A stretch of DNA of 64,000 nucleotides from CALMZY01 sp052033915. Its GTDB lineage: Bacteria; Verrucomicrobiota; Kiritimatiellia; CAIQIC01; JAGNIJ01. Under the pieces are notes generated by a model. The model did not search any database and was not told the DNA's origin. It worked only from the letters and a program-made list of their open reading frames with translations. The translations under genes and the position numbers were made by a program. Positions within the stretch are counted from its first letter, which is position 1, and the number at the start of each line of letters is the position of its first letter. The stretch spans positions 186,001-250,000 of the forward strand of contig JBPOJF010000006.1 of assembly GCA_052033915.1 (NCBI GenBank), in the 5' to 3' direction. Positions 42,399 through 51,044 of the stretch are shown here, in pieces.

Positions 42399-43981
42399 CG
42401 AACCCGGAGTGAAGGTTGATCGGGGAAAGGCTCACGGCCCGCGACGGCCTCGCTTCCCCTGATCCGAGGCAGGCTTGTTCCGGACAAGCGCGGGAACTGA
42501 TCCGGTTGACGGACAAGTACGACGGCCAGGGGGTCCGCATACGCCGCCTGCCACCCCAAGTCCTCCACCAGCATCTTCACGCCCGCGAGATTACGCGGGA
42601 GCAGCGCGATATCCGCGTCGGACAGAGGAAGAACCCGCGGGTCCACCGCCTCGCCGTTGTAGAGATTCCAGTTCGCAGAGATCACATCGCGGGAGTAACA
42701 CGTGTCGAGGCGGCCGTCGATCGACGGCGGACAGTTCGGCAATTCCCACAGACACATTTCCCCCCAGTCAAAGAAAACAAGCAGATTCCCGGACAGCCCG
42801 TGGTCCTGGATGAAACGGACGGCGGCAAGAGGGTACAACCGTCTCGGCGCCTCCATCGTCAGTCCGTTGTCCTTGTGAAGCGTCATCGCCGCCCGCAGCA
42901 TCAGTCCGGACAACACCAGGAACGCACCGACCGCGAACCACCGGATGGACGGCTGCAGAAGGAGCGCCGTCGTGCCCCTCATGAGCGCCCCGGCGCGACG
43001 GGCCGCGTCCACGAGGTACGGCGGCACAAGGGCCAGCACGGCCACGGCAAACAAGGGCGTGTTCCTCACGTATCGCAAGGCGGCAAATCCGAGGAAGGCA
43101 AGAACGGCGATTTCCCAGAAGGCACGCCGCCGCTTTGTGGTGATGAACGCCAGCACGCTGATCGCCGTCAGGATGAACATCGGGCCGTGGTCCCATCCCA
43201 ACGGGACCGGGTTCCATTCCTCAATTTCCGGGCGGGACCAAAGCACACTGGAAACCAGCCATCGGAGAAGTTCACCGCCCCAAGGATTCACCCACAACGC
43301 ACACGCGGACAGGGACGTGCCCAGCCACAATCCACGGAGAACGGTTCCCGGCACCGCAGGCGATCGGACGGCATGGCGCACCCGATCCCATACAACCTCC
43401 GCCGTCGTCCCGGCGGCGGCCAGAGCCAAGACGCAGAACCCGGCGACAACGCCGCCGTGCGTGTTGATCCACACGGCAAACAGAACCGGCAATGCCGACG
43501 CCCATTGGACCCGGCCTTCGTGAATCCGGATCAGGATCCATAATTCGCACGCCAGCCCCAGCGCCGTGAAAATCTGCGGCCGGGCCGCGAATCCGAACGA
43601 GATTTCGACAACCGCCGCCAACGCAACGCACCACGACAACGCCCGCCACGGCCATTCCAAACCGCGACTGCCCAGCGACAAGGCGATCCCGAACGTCAAC
43701 ATTCCAACCAGGAGCTTGAGCCACAGCAGTCCCGCCCCGCCCAGAAGGAGATGCGCCGTCCCCAGAGCGATTTCGGAAAGGACTTCATGATTGATCCAAG
43801 GTTGTCCCGCCGCGGTCCAGGAGAACGGTTCGGACTTGTGAACGGAGTGTTGATGGAGCATCTGTTGCCCGAAAAGCACGTGCCCCCACAGATCCGGATC
43901 AGCCGTGTTCTCGGCAAAGTGAAAAACCGCGAACAGCACAACCGTCAGACAGAAGGCCAGTTTCAACACCCGATTTGTCAC
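42383..43981 (-). CDS. GT-C-like multi-pass membrane protein, unknown function
   Basis: About 532 residues with roughly ten membrane helices, then a soluble C-terminal region of about 150 residues (AAVRFIQDHGLSGNLLVFFDWG, IDGRLDTCYSRDVISANWNL). The first periplasmic loop ADPDLWGHVLFGQQML...SEPFSWT...INHEVLSEI carries the early acidic motif of GT-C glycosyltransferases, which use lipid-linked donors. The start is uncertain: GTG 43981 is used because the first helix follows directly; an upstream TTG at 44080 would add a basic leader. No named family is recognised. Confidence 0.6.
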   Translation of the reverse strand: MTNRVLKLAFCLTVVLFAVFHFAENTADPDLWGHVLFGQQMLHQHSVHKSEPFSWTAAGQPWINHEVLSEIALGTAHLLLGGAGLLWLKLLVGMLTFGIALSLGSRGLEWPWRALSWCVALAAVVEISFGFAARPQIFTALGLACELWILIRIHEGRVQWASALPVLFAVWINTHGGVVAGFCVLALAAAGTTAEVVWDRVRHAVRSPAVPGTVLRGLWLGTSLSACALWVNPWGGELLRWLVSSVLWSRPEIEEWNPVPLGWDHGPMFILTAISVLAFITTKRRRAFWEIAVLAFLGFAALRYVRNTPLFAVAVLALVPPYLVDAARRAGALMRGTTALLLQPSIRWFAVGAFLVLSGLMLRAAMTLHKDNGLTMEAPRRLYPLAAVRFIQDHGLSGNLLVFFDWGEMCLWELPNCPPSIDGRLDTCYSRDVISANWNLYNGEAVDPRVLPLSDADIALLPRNLAGVKMLVEDLGWQAAYADPLAVVLVRQPDQFPRLSGTSLPRIRGSEAVAGREPFPDQPSLRVRHGRL

Positions 43982-44109
43982 ATTCAGCGCTCGTTTCCGA
44001 TTCACACGACGGCAAGAAGTCAATCGACGCTCCAAAAAGCAGGACAACGATCGAACCGCGAGAAGCCTTTTTTGATCCAAGAAACCGGGAGAAGGAACCC
44101 TTCAACAGC

Positions 44110-44451
44110 TTAGTTCTTCAGCGCGTGATCACCGGAGATCGAACAGGTCACATTGGACCCCACAGGATTGATCCTGTATGACCCGTTGGCCGGGCAATCC
44201 GGCACGCCCCCTTTCAGATAAGGAGCAATATCCGCGGAATTGCAGGGGCTACCAATATCGCCAAAGGTCTCCATCGCCCACTGCTCTTTCGCCGACTCGA
44301 TTTGCCTCATATTGACCACACAACGGGTGGCTTGTGAGGCGCGGCGCGACCTTGTAATCGCGGGGATAGCCAAACCTGCCAGAAATCCAATGATCGTCAC
44401 AACAATCATGATTTCCACCAGCGTGAAACCTGATTCATGAGCTTTTTTCAT
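44110..44451 (-). CDS. Type IV pilin-like / pseudopilin protein (copy 2)
   Basis: 113 residues. Prepilin cleavage site G|FTLVEIMIVVTIIGFLAGL, then the long N-terminal helix and a short head with a C-terminal pair of cysteines (DCPANGS, VTCSIS) likely to form a disulfide loop. ATG 44451 has GGGGA 6 nt ahead. It is a paralogue of the pilin at 44633 (both have an NMRQIESAKEQWAME / NLRQIDGAKDQWAIE segment and YLKGG / YIKGG). It has its own sigma-54 promoter. Confidence 0.9.
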   Translation of the reverse strand: MKKAHESGFTLVEIMIVVTIIGFLAGLAIPAITRSRRASQATRCVVNMRQIESAKEQWAMETFGDIGSPCNSADIAPYLKGGVPDCPANGSYRINPVGSNVTCSISGDHALKN

Positions 44452-44487
44452 GGCCATTCCCCATGACGAATCCGCTCTGAATGTATG

Positions 44488-44504
44488 AAGCATAGGCCAT
44501 GCCA
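44488..44504 (-). promoter_or_regulatory. Sigma-54 promoter of pilin copy 2
   Basis: TGGCATGGCCTATGCTT on the minus strand has GG and GC separated by exactly 10 nt. It fits the TGGCACG-N4-TTGC consensus with two mismatches. The predicted start point is about 25 nt before ATG 44451. Confidence 0.7.
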
Positions 44505-44574
44505 CTCTGGCTGTCCAGCCTCCCCTCCCAACCAGAAACACCTTGAAAATTCCCTTCCCGTGCGGAAGAAGCTC

Positions 44575-44612
44575 AAAAAAGTGGCCCTTGGGTACACCCA
44601 AGGGCCACTTTA
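44575..44612 (-). terminator. Rho-independent terminator of pilin copy 1
   Basis: GTGGCCCTTGGGT (44581-44593) and ACCCAAGGGCCAC (44596-44608) make a 13-bp perfect inverted repeat, extended by A/T pairs. On the minus strand it is followed by TTTTTT. It lies about 20 nt after the stop of the pilin at 44633 and before the promoter of the second pilin. Confidence 0.92.
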
Positions 44613-44632
44613 CGTAATCTGGTCAGCTCACA

Positions 44633-44956
44633 TTACAGCTCATGACCGGCGCCGACACTGCATGTCGGATCGGTTATAACCGTGGTCAACGTATACGTAC
44701 CAGCCGCCGGGCACTGCGGCCAACCGCCCTTGATGTAGGGGGTAACATCGGTAGAAGCCACCGCGTCCGAATCAACCTTGTTATTCTCAATAGCCCACTG
44801 ATCCTTGGCGCCATCGATCTGGCGAAGGTTGTTAATACACGCATTCTGACGAGAGGTATTACGAGCTCTCGCGAATGACGGAATCGCGATTGCAGCCAAC
44901 AGACCGATGATCGCGACCACGATCATAATCTCTACCAGCGTGAACCCTTTCTTCAT
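44633..44956 (-). CDS. Type IV pilin-like / pseudopilin protein (copy 1)
   Basis: 107 residues from ATG 44956, with AAGGAG 6 nt ahead. Cleavage motif MKKG|FTLVEIMIVVAIIGLLAAIAI. The head contains NACINNLRQIDGAKDQWAIE, DVTPYIKGGWPQCPAAGTYT and DPTCSVGAGHEL, a form common in PVC bacteria. It is probably the major pilin or a pseudopilin. It has a sigma-54 promoter and a strong terminator, so it is likely a highly expressed single-gene unit. Confidence 0.93.
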   Translation of the reverse strand: MKKGFTLVEIMIVVAIIGLLAAIAIPSFARARNTSRQNACINNLRQIDGAKDQWAIENNKVDSDAVASTDVTPYIKGGWPQCPAAGTYTLTTVITDPTCSVGAGHEL

Positions 44957-45019
44957 TTTTTGCTCCTTCATGGCTTTCGCGGAGTCCACAATGGAAACCG
45001 CTTAGCCGAAATCAATGAT

Positions 45020-45036
45020 AAGCAGGTACCGTGCCG
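45020..45036 (-). promoter_or_regulatory. Sigma-54 promoter of pilin copy 1
   Basis: CGGCACGGTACCTGCTT on the minus strand has GG and GC exactly 10 nt apart and matches GGCACG-N4-(T)TGC with one mismatch in the -12 element. It lies about 65 nt before ATG 44956, in an AT-rich gap that separates the pilin from its likely activator. Confidence 0.78.
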
Positions 45037-45210
45037 ACTCACTTTTCCCCATTGAAATAACGTTAAGCATCATTAAAACAGGCAATTCAAACCATCACGC
45101 CACAGATCAATATTAAGAAATTGATAAAACGACAACTCGTTTTTGCGACCTGGATAACCTAAACACAAGTAGCTTATATCTGGAACATTATAAATACAAG
45201 CAAATCCGAG

Positions 45211-46593
45211 TCATTCATTCGGGTCCGGCAATTTCCTGTAGAGCGTAGCAAGGCTTATTTTCAGAGCTTTTGCCGCCTTTTCCTTGTCGCCATCCACATA
45301 CTCCAGAACTTGTGACAAGTACTCCTTCTCCTTGCTCTTCAAGAACGCTTTGAGCGACTTTCCTCGATAAGCATCCGCTTTGTGACCTCCGCCTGTATTC
45401 ACGGGCACATCGCCTTCGGAAGATACAGAGCTGACAATCTTGGCGGGCAGGACATCCTTGGTGATCTTTCCGTCTTTGGTAAAGGTCAGGGCATGACGGA
45501 TGGCATTTTCAAGCTCTCTGACATTTCCCGGCCAGGGATACTTCTCCAGGACCAACTGCGCTTCCGGATCAATATTGGGAAGCTCCTTGTTCGGACCGAC
45601 TTCCTGCCGCATGGTATGATAAACAAGAGGCAGGATATCCTCGGGGCGCTCGCGCAAGGGTTTGATTTCAATGGGAATCACGCTCAGCCGATAGAAAAGA
45701 TCCTCCCGGAACGTCCCCTCTTCGATCAGGGTTTCCAAGCGGTCATTCGTCGCAGCCAGTACCCGCACATCCACCGGAATATTCTCGTTCCCCCCCACCC
45801 TGCGGATCTCCTTCTCCTGGAGAACCCGCAACAGCTTGCTCTGAATGCTCAAGGGCATGGCGCCGATTTCGTCCAGAAATATCGTTCCGCCGCTCGCCGT
45901 CTCGAACAGCCCTTCCTTGTTCGCCGTGGCGCCGGTAAAAGAGCCTTTCATGTGGCCAAACATCTCGGATTCGAGGAGGGGCTCCGGCATGGCCGCACAA
46001 TTGATGGGAAGAAAACACTTTGTCTTGCGCCGGCTGTGCGCATGCAACGCCTTGGCCACCAACTCTTTCCCCGTACCGCTTTCGCCAAGAATCAACACCG
46101 TGGTGTCGGTAGGTGCCACACGCTCAATCATTTCGCAGACTTTCCGCATGGCAGGACTCTCGGCGATGATGTTTTCAAACTGGTACTTGGACTCCAGCTT
46201 CGCCTTCAAGGTCACATTCTCAGCCATGGCATCCCGGTACTCCAAGGCCCGCGTGACCGTGATCAGCAATTCGTCCACTTTGAACGGCTTTGTAACGTAA
46301 TCGAAAGCCCCTTCCTTCATGGCCTCGACAGCCGTTTCCACGGAACCATACGCCGTGATCATGATGGCGGCGGTGTCCGGTTTTTCTTTGCGGATCATCC
46401 GCAGGAGCTGCATACCGTCGACCGGACTCATGCGGATGTCGGAAATCATCAGATCGAATTGCTGGCTTCTAATCACTTCCTGAGCCTTCTCGGCACCAAG
46501 AACAGGCACGACTTCGTGCCCCTCAGCCTTGAGCAACGTGCTTAGCACGCTCAAGATACTGGCCTCGTCATCAACCAAGAGTATTCGCGCCAT
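45211..46593 (-). CDS. Sigma-54-dependent response regulator (NtrC/PilR family)
   Basis: 460 residues. Receiver domain with D8-D9, phospho-acceptor D52 and K102; AAA+ domain with Walker A GESGTGKE (170-177), the sigma-54 contact loop written GSFTGA (217-222) instead of GAFTGA, and Walker B TIFLDEIG; C-terminal Fis-type helix-turn-helix (KEKAAKALKISLATLYRKL). It lies directly upstream of two sigma-54 pilin promoters, so it is the probable PilR. No cognate histidine kinase is in the window. Confidence 0.95.
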   Translation of the reverse strand: MARILLVDDEASILSVLSTLLKAEGHEVVPVLGAEKAQEVIRSQQFDLMISDIRMSPVDGMQLLRMIRKEKPDTAAIMITAYGSVETAVEAMKEGAFDYVTKPFKVDELLITVTRALEYRDAMAENVTLKAKLESKYQFENIIAESPAMRKVCEMIERVAPTDTTVLILGESGTGKELVAKALHAHSRRKTKCFLPINCAAMPEPLLESEMFGHMKGSFTGATANKEGLFETASGGTIFLDEIGAMPLSIQSKLLRVLQEKEIRRVGGNENIPVDVRVLAATNDRLETLIEEGTFREDLFYRLSVIPIEIKPLRERPEDILPLVYHTMRQEVGPNKELPNIDPEAQLVLEKYPWPGNVRELENAIRHALTFTKDGKITKDVLPAKIVSSVSSEGDVPVNTGGGHKADAYRGKSLKAFLKSKEKEYLSQVLEYVDGDKEKAAKALKISLATLYRKLPDPNE

Positions 46594-46634
46594 ATTTCCG
46601 GCCTTCCCGAATCAAATGTCAGGGGTCTTTGCTT

Positions 46635-46663
46635 ATCATATTCTAAATTACAGGACCTGTTAA
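46635..46663 (-). promoter_or_regulatory. Candidate sigma-70 promoter of the response regulator
   Basis: On the minus strand TTAACA (46658-46663), 17 nt, TATGAT (46635-46640). The start point would be about 35 nt before ATG 46593. Confidence 0.5.
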
Positions 46664-46885
46664 TGGCTTTATTCTCATTTTGTCAAATCATCCAACGATA
46701 TTTCGCCGGAAACCTTCTCAGTCGCTACCGGATGAGAATCTGCGCGCCCGTTTTTTTCTCCGTGTTTCAAAATCGATCCAAAACACCCGCTCTCTTTGCC
46801 TGCATAGGCCTCGGTGTTTCTGACACACCCACAAACGGGGAAGAGCAGGAGGCCTTCTTCAAGGGTGTCCTCGTACGCCAAAGAG

Positions 46886-46917
46886 AGCGGGCCTCGCCGA
46901 CGGCGGCAAGGCCCGCT
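46886..46917 (-). terminator. Hairpin after pilC
   Basis: AGCGGGCCT and AGGCCCGCT arms extend with a GCCG/CGGC inner stem. It lies about 35 nt after the pilC stop. The T-rich stretch that follows on the minus strand (CTCTCTTT) is modest, so it is a probable terminator. Confidence 0.6.
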
Positions 46918-46951
46918 GAGACCTGTTTCCGCAACGCGTTCGAGCGCGCGG

Positions 46952-48079
46952 CTACATATTGACGATTTCCGACATCTTGAATATCGGTAAGAACATGGCG
47001 ATAACGATGCCGCCGATGACGACACCGAGAAAGACCATGAGCAGCGGTTCGATCAACTGGGTCAGGCCGCCGATCATGGTTTCAGCCTCATCCGCGTAGA
47101 ACTCGGAGATCTTCTGAAGCATCTCGTCCACCTTGCCCGTCTTTTCGCCAGCCGACAGCATGTGGATCATCAAGCGCGGATACTGTTTGCTTCTATCCAG
47201 CGCCGCCGAGAGCACTTCGCCGCGCTCCACGTCGGCCCGTGCGTCCAGAATGATCTTGCCGAGAACCTTGTTGCCCGTGGCGGACGCGACGATCTCCATG
47301 GTCTGCAGAATCGGCACTCCACTGCGCGTCAGTTGGGCGAACGTCGAGGCAAAGCGACTGAGGGCCACCTTGCGGCCCAGATCGCCGAAAACAGGAAGCT
47401 TCAGTTTGAACGCATCCCACAAGTACGCTCCCCGTTCCGTCTTCTTCCACTTACTGAACACGATGAATCCCGCCACACCGCCGATCAGCACGTATCCGGC
47501 GTAGCGCCGCATGCCGTTGCTGAGATTGACCAGGAACTGAGTGGGGCCCGGAAGTTTCGCGCCGAAGTCCGTGTAGATGCTGGCAAAGACCGGCACGATC
47601 CAGATGATCATGGCCGCCGACATGGCGACAGCCACGGTCATGACGATGGACGGATACATCATGGCCGATTTCACCTTGCGATTCAGGCGGATCGTGGCTT
47701 CCAGAAAGGCGGCGATGCGCTGGGTTGTTTCGGCCAGCAAACCGCCGCTCTCGCCCGCTCGAAGCATGCCGATATACAGATCGTCGAAGAGATCCGGATA
47801 TTGGGACAAGGCCTCGGAGAAGGACGCGCCGCCTTCAATCTGCATTCGGATGCCCTTGATTACCCCCTTGAAGATCTGGTTCACGGTCTGGTCTTCCAGC
47901 GCCTCCAGCGTCTGTACAACCGGAAGGCCGGCGGACAACATGGCGCCAAGCTGGCGGGTGAAGCCCGGCAGGTCCTTCATCTTGATCTTGTTGGCGCCGG
48001 GGATCTTCTTCCTTTTCACGGCGGCGCCCCGGCCCGAACCGCTGGATTTGGCTGTGGGTTTAACGGACGTCGTGGCCAT
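46952..48079 (-). CDS. pilC: Type IV pilus / type II secretion inner-membrane platform protein
   Basis: 375 residues. Two GspF domains are visible: residues 38-160 (FTRQLGAMLSAGLPVVQTLEAL, GMLRAGESGGLLAETTQRI) and 240-370 (FASTFAQLTRSGVPILQTMEIV, HMLSAGEKTGKVDEMLQKI), with membrane helices after each and at the C-terminus (LLMVFLGVVIGGIVIAMFLP). A basic Ser/Lys-rich leader precedes them. It lies 44 nt after pilB and forms the platform on which the ATPase works. Confidence 0.95.
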   Translation of the reverse strand: MATTSVKPTAKSSGSGRGAAVKRKKIPGANKIKMKDLPGFTRQLGAMLSAGLPVVQTLEALEDQTVNQIFKGVIKGIRMQIEGGASFSEALSQYPDLFDDLYIGMLRAGESGGLLAETTQRIAAFLEATIRLNRKVKSAMMYPSIVMTVAVAMSAAMIIWIVPVFASIYTDFGAKLPGPTQFLVNLSNGMRRYAGYVLIGGVAGFIVFSKWKKTERGAYLWDAFKLKLPVFGDLGRKVALSRFASTFAQLTRSGVPILQTMEIVASATGNKVLGKIILDARADVERGEVLSAALDRSKQYPRLMIHMLSAGEKTGKVDEMLQKISEFYADEAETMIGGLTQLIEPLLMVFLGVVIGGIVIAMFLPIFKMSEIVNM

Positions 48080-48123
48080 TGATCATTCCTCCATGTTTAT
48101 TGGACATAAGCCGCCGCGGGTTG

Positions 48124-49836
48124 TTACTCCCCGCTGGTCGTCATCAGAATCTCCTCGATGCTGGTCAACCCGTCCTTGATCTTCTGCAGGCCGACGGCCC
48201 GCAATGTCATCATTCCGTTCTCCACGGCCTGATCCCGGATCGCGGAAGCGCTGCAATCCTTCAGCATCAAAGCGCGAATCTTCTCATCCACAAGCAGGAT
48301 TTCCATCAGGGCGCCGCGCCCCTTGTAGCCCGTGTTGAAACACTTCGGACATCCGCGGGCTTCGTACAGCGTGACCCCTTCAAAGATGGCGGGATCGACG
48401 CGGTTGAGCTTGAGGATCTCCACCGGGATATCACGCTCCCGCCGGCACGCGGGACACACCTTTCGAAATAATCGCTGCGCCTGCGTCATGATCAGCGACG
48501 AGGCCAGCAGGAACGCCTCAATCCCCATGTAGAGCAGACGGGCCACAGCGCCGGCCGCGTCGTTCGTGTGCAGAGTGCTCAGCACCAAGTGACCCGTCAA
48601 CGCCGCCTGCACGGCGATGGCGGCGGTCTCGCCGTCGCGAATCTCACCGACCATCACAATGTCGGGGTCCTGGCGAAGGATGGACCGAAGACCGGCCGCG
48701 AAGGTGAGGCCCACTTCGGCATGGGTCTGCACCTGGTTGATGCCATGAAGCTGGTACTCAACAGGATCCTCGACCGTGATGATGTTCACATCGGCATTGT
48801 TCAACTCCTGGAGGGCGGAGTACAGCGTCGTGGTCTTGCCGCTGCCGGTGGGCCCTGTAACCAGCAGCATGCCGTGAGGCTGATCGATCGCATACTTGAG
48901 GTTCTCGTAGGACTTCTGATCGAGGCCGAGGGCGCTCAGGCTGGGCGCCAGCGAGGTCTTGTCGAGAATACGCATGACGATCTTCTCGCCGTGGACCGTG
49001 GGAAGAATGCTCACGCGAATGTCGGCCTCCTTGCCGAGCGCGCGGATCTTGAAGCGGCCATCCTGGGGGATTCGGCGTTCCGCGATGTTCATGTTGGACA
49101 TGATCTTGATGCGGGAGATGATCGCGGACTGGCGCGACTTCGGCGGACTCGGGCTTTCGTACAGCAGGCCGTCAATCCGGTAGCGAAGGCGGATCATTTT
49201 CTCCATCGGCTCGATGTGAATATCGCTCGCCTTCTTGCGGATCGCCTCGATCATGATCGAGTTCACAATCCGGATGACCGGCGCATCGCCGGCGCTCTCG
49301 AGCATCTCCTCCAGGCTGGCCTCCTCCTTCTGCTCGAGGCCCACTTCCACATCGCCTTCGGACGCATCGCGGAGGATCTCCTCCAGCCCCGCCCCCGTAT
49401 CCTTCAGAAAACGAGCCAGGAGATCGGTGACCTCCTTTTCGGGCGACACCACGGGCACGATGTCCATGTTGGTCAGGGAATGGATTTCCTCCAGCCCGAT
49501 GACGTCGAACGGATCGCCCAGCGCCACCGTCAACATACGGCCGGAGCGCGTCACGGGAACCATGAGATGCTTCTGCAGACTCTCCCGGGGGATCAGGTCG
49601 AGCAAGTCGCTGCTGGGCGTGAAATGAGCCAGGGTCAGCGGCGGCATCTTGAGATACTCGGCGAGGGCCAGCGTCATTTCGGCGCCCGAGACCAGATTCT
49701 TCTCGACCAGGAATTTTTCGAGCCGCGTGCCCGCCGCGGCCGCATCCGCCCGAGCATCCTCCAGGGCGCTCTCCTTGAGAGCCCCGCGCTTCAGAAGGAT
49801 ATCTACAACCCGCTCACCCAGCGATGTGGTTTCCAT
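48124..49836 (-). CDS. pilB: GspE/PilB-type assembly ATPase
   Basis: 570 residues. An N-terminal MshEN/T2SSE_N domain (residues 8-150) precedes the ATPase core with Walker A GPTGSGKTTTL, Asp box ITVEDPVEYQL, Walker B DPDIVMVGEIRDGETA and His box GHLVLSTLHTNDA. The zinc tetracysteine is CPAC...CPKC. It powers pilus or pseudopilus extension with the adjacent pilC. Whether the system is a pilus or a secretion system cannot be settled, as no PilT or secretin is in the window. Confidence 0.96.
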   Translation of the reverse strand: METTSLGERVVDILLKRGALKESALEDARADAAAAGTRLEKFLVEKNLVSGAEMTLALAEYLKMPPLTLAHFTPSSDLLDLIPRESLQKHLMVPVTRSGRMLTVALGDPFDVIGLEEIHSLTNMDIVPVVSPEKEVTDLLARFLKDTGAGLEEILRDASEGDVEVGLEQKEEASLEEMLESAGDAPVIRIVNSIMIEAIRKKASDIHIEPMEKMIRLRYRIDGLLYESPSPPKSRQSAIISRIKIMSNMNIAERRIPQDGRFKIRALGKEADIRVSILPTVHGEKIVMRILDKTSLAPSLSALGLDQKSYENLKYAIDQPHGMLLVTGPTGSGKTTTLYSALQELNNADVNIITVEDPVEYQLHGINQVQTHAEVGLTFAAGLRSILRQDPDIVMVGEIRDGETAAIAVQAALTGHLVLSTLHTNDAAGAVARLLYMGIEAFLLASSLIMTQAQRLFRKVCPACRRERDIPVEILKLNRVDPAIFEGVTLYEARGCPKCFNTGYKGRGALMEILLVDEKIRALMLKDCSASAIRDQAVENGMMTLRAVGLQKIKDGLTSIEEILMTTSGE

Positions 49837-50189
49837 AGTCGCGTCCCGTCATTGACGTCAGCCCTCCATCCCTGACACGCATCGCGCCGGCCAAGGCCGT
49901 CCGGCAGGGCTGGAAAACCCAAACACGGTACTAGAGTACCCAGAAAACGATTCGCGTATATCAAATTTGGGGATGCGCTTTTCTCCACATGCCGCCGCGG
50001 ACCCCTCCTATCCGTGCGCGCATCCCCCTCCCCGGTCATTGCAGCCGGATATGCGGCTTTCACTTTATCACCGGAACTCGTATAATAGCAATCCAGATGG
50101 AAGGTCAACGGGCCGAAGAAGCCTGTGGCAGATGGACCGGCCGTTGCTATAATGAAGGCCAGTTGAACAATCAACGCGGGCAGGAATCC
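49837..50189. other. 353-bp divergent gap between pilB and the TPR-MshEN gene
   Basis: It contains two plus-strand -10 boxes (see 50081-50153). A GC-rich inverted segment lies at about 49885-49910 near pilB (GCCGGCCAAGGCCGTCCGGC). No sigma-54 element is evident upstream of pilB. No ORF is supported. Confidence 0.5.
50081..50153 (+). promoter_or_regulatory. Two consensus -10 boxes upstream of the TPR-MshEN gene
   Basis: TATAAT occurs at 50081-50086 and again at 50148-50153. The second has TGGCAG 16 nt upstream and would start about 30 nt before ATG 50190. The -35 element of the first is weak. Confidence 0.45.
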
Positions 50190-51044
50190 ATGGAAAACAA
50201 TCCACTGAAGAAGAGTTCCAGCGAGAAGGAAGTCCGTGACGCCATTGACGCTTTCGAGCAGATTCTCGAATCCATACCCAACGATCGAATGGCTCTCGAA
50301 ACGCTGATCAACGCCTACGAGAAGAAGAAGGCCCTGGAATACGTCATACGGCTCGCGGAGGTGATCGACGAGGATCACGACACGGAAGCGGCGCCCCAGC
50401 TCATCGAGAAACTCCGGTCCCTGGGGCCCGACGATCCGGCGGCCAGGCAGATGGCGGACAAACTGCAGTTGCTGGTGGTCCACACCCGCAAACCCGCGGC
50501 CACGGCCGCACCGAAAAAAAGCGCGGCCATCAAAAGGAAACTCGTCGACGTCACCGCGGAAATGGCGCTGGCGTGGAATCTCGTTCAGGCCGGAGAGCTG
50601 ACCCAGGAGGACTACTCGAATGTCGTCCACGACCTGACGGAGAGCTCTTCCAAGAACGTCGAGGTGCCCATCTCGGTCCTCCATGTTCTGCATGACCGGA
50701 CCTTCAAGAACCTCGACAAGGTGCTCAACTTCCTGTCCTCGCAGAGCGGCATGCCCATCGTATCGTTGTCGAACTTCGAGGTGCCGAAGGACACGTTCAA
50801 GCTGCTCCCCGAGGATTTCATGATGCACCGCGGCGCCATCGTTTTCGAGACCATGGGCCGCGACGCCCTGGTGGCCATCCTGAATCCGTACGACACGGAA
50901 CTTCGCAAGGAGGTCGAGAAAATCACAGGGAAGGCCTGCCACTTCTATATGGTTTCCGCGGAAAGCTACGACGCCTGCCTGAACACGATTCGCGCGGCGT
51001 TGAGGCAGGAAGAAAAAGACAGGGAAAAGGAAACCACCGCGTAG
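50190..51044 (+). CDS. Stand-alone TPR plus GspE N-terminal (T2SSE_N) domain protein
   Basis: 284 residues. Residues 5-85 are helical TPR-like (EVRDAIDAFEQILESIPND, ALETLINAYEKKKALEYVI). A basic linker (KPAATAAPKKSAAIKRK) leads to a T2SSE_N-type domain at 115-270, with the segments LVQAGELTQEDYSNVVHDL, LSSQSGMPIVSLSNFEVP and GRDALVAILNPYDTELRKEV as in the pilB N-terminus. No ATPase core follows. It may bind the platform or a nucleotide second messenger. GCAGGA precedes the ATG. Confidence 0.75.
   Translation: MENNPLKKSSSEKEVRDAIDAFEQILESIPNDRMALETLINAYEKKKALEYVIRLAEVIDEDHDTEAAPQLIEKLRSLGPDDPAARQMADKLQLLVVHTRKPAATAAPKKSAAIKRKLVDVTAEMALAWNLVQAGELTQEDYSNVVHDLTESSSKNVEVPISVLHVLHDRTFKNLDKVLNFLSSQSGMPIVSLSNFEVPKDTFKLLPEDFMMHRGAIVFETMGRDALVAILNPYDTELRKEVEKITGKACHFYMVSAESYDACLNTIRAALRQEEKDREKETTA

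Larger units (their letters stand above)
46594..46951. other. 358-bp gap between pilC and the response regulator
   Basis: It contains the regulator promoter (46635-46663) and the pilC terminator hairpin (46886-46917). The middle part has an open minus-strand frame of about 116 codons, but its composition is not protein-like and I do not call it. Confidence 0.55.

Noticed and set aside
46675..47025. A 116-codon minus-strand ORF over the pilC end
   Set aside because: It overlaps the pilC C-terminus and its terminator hairpin and has no coherent protein features.
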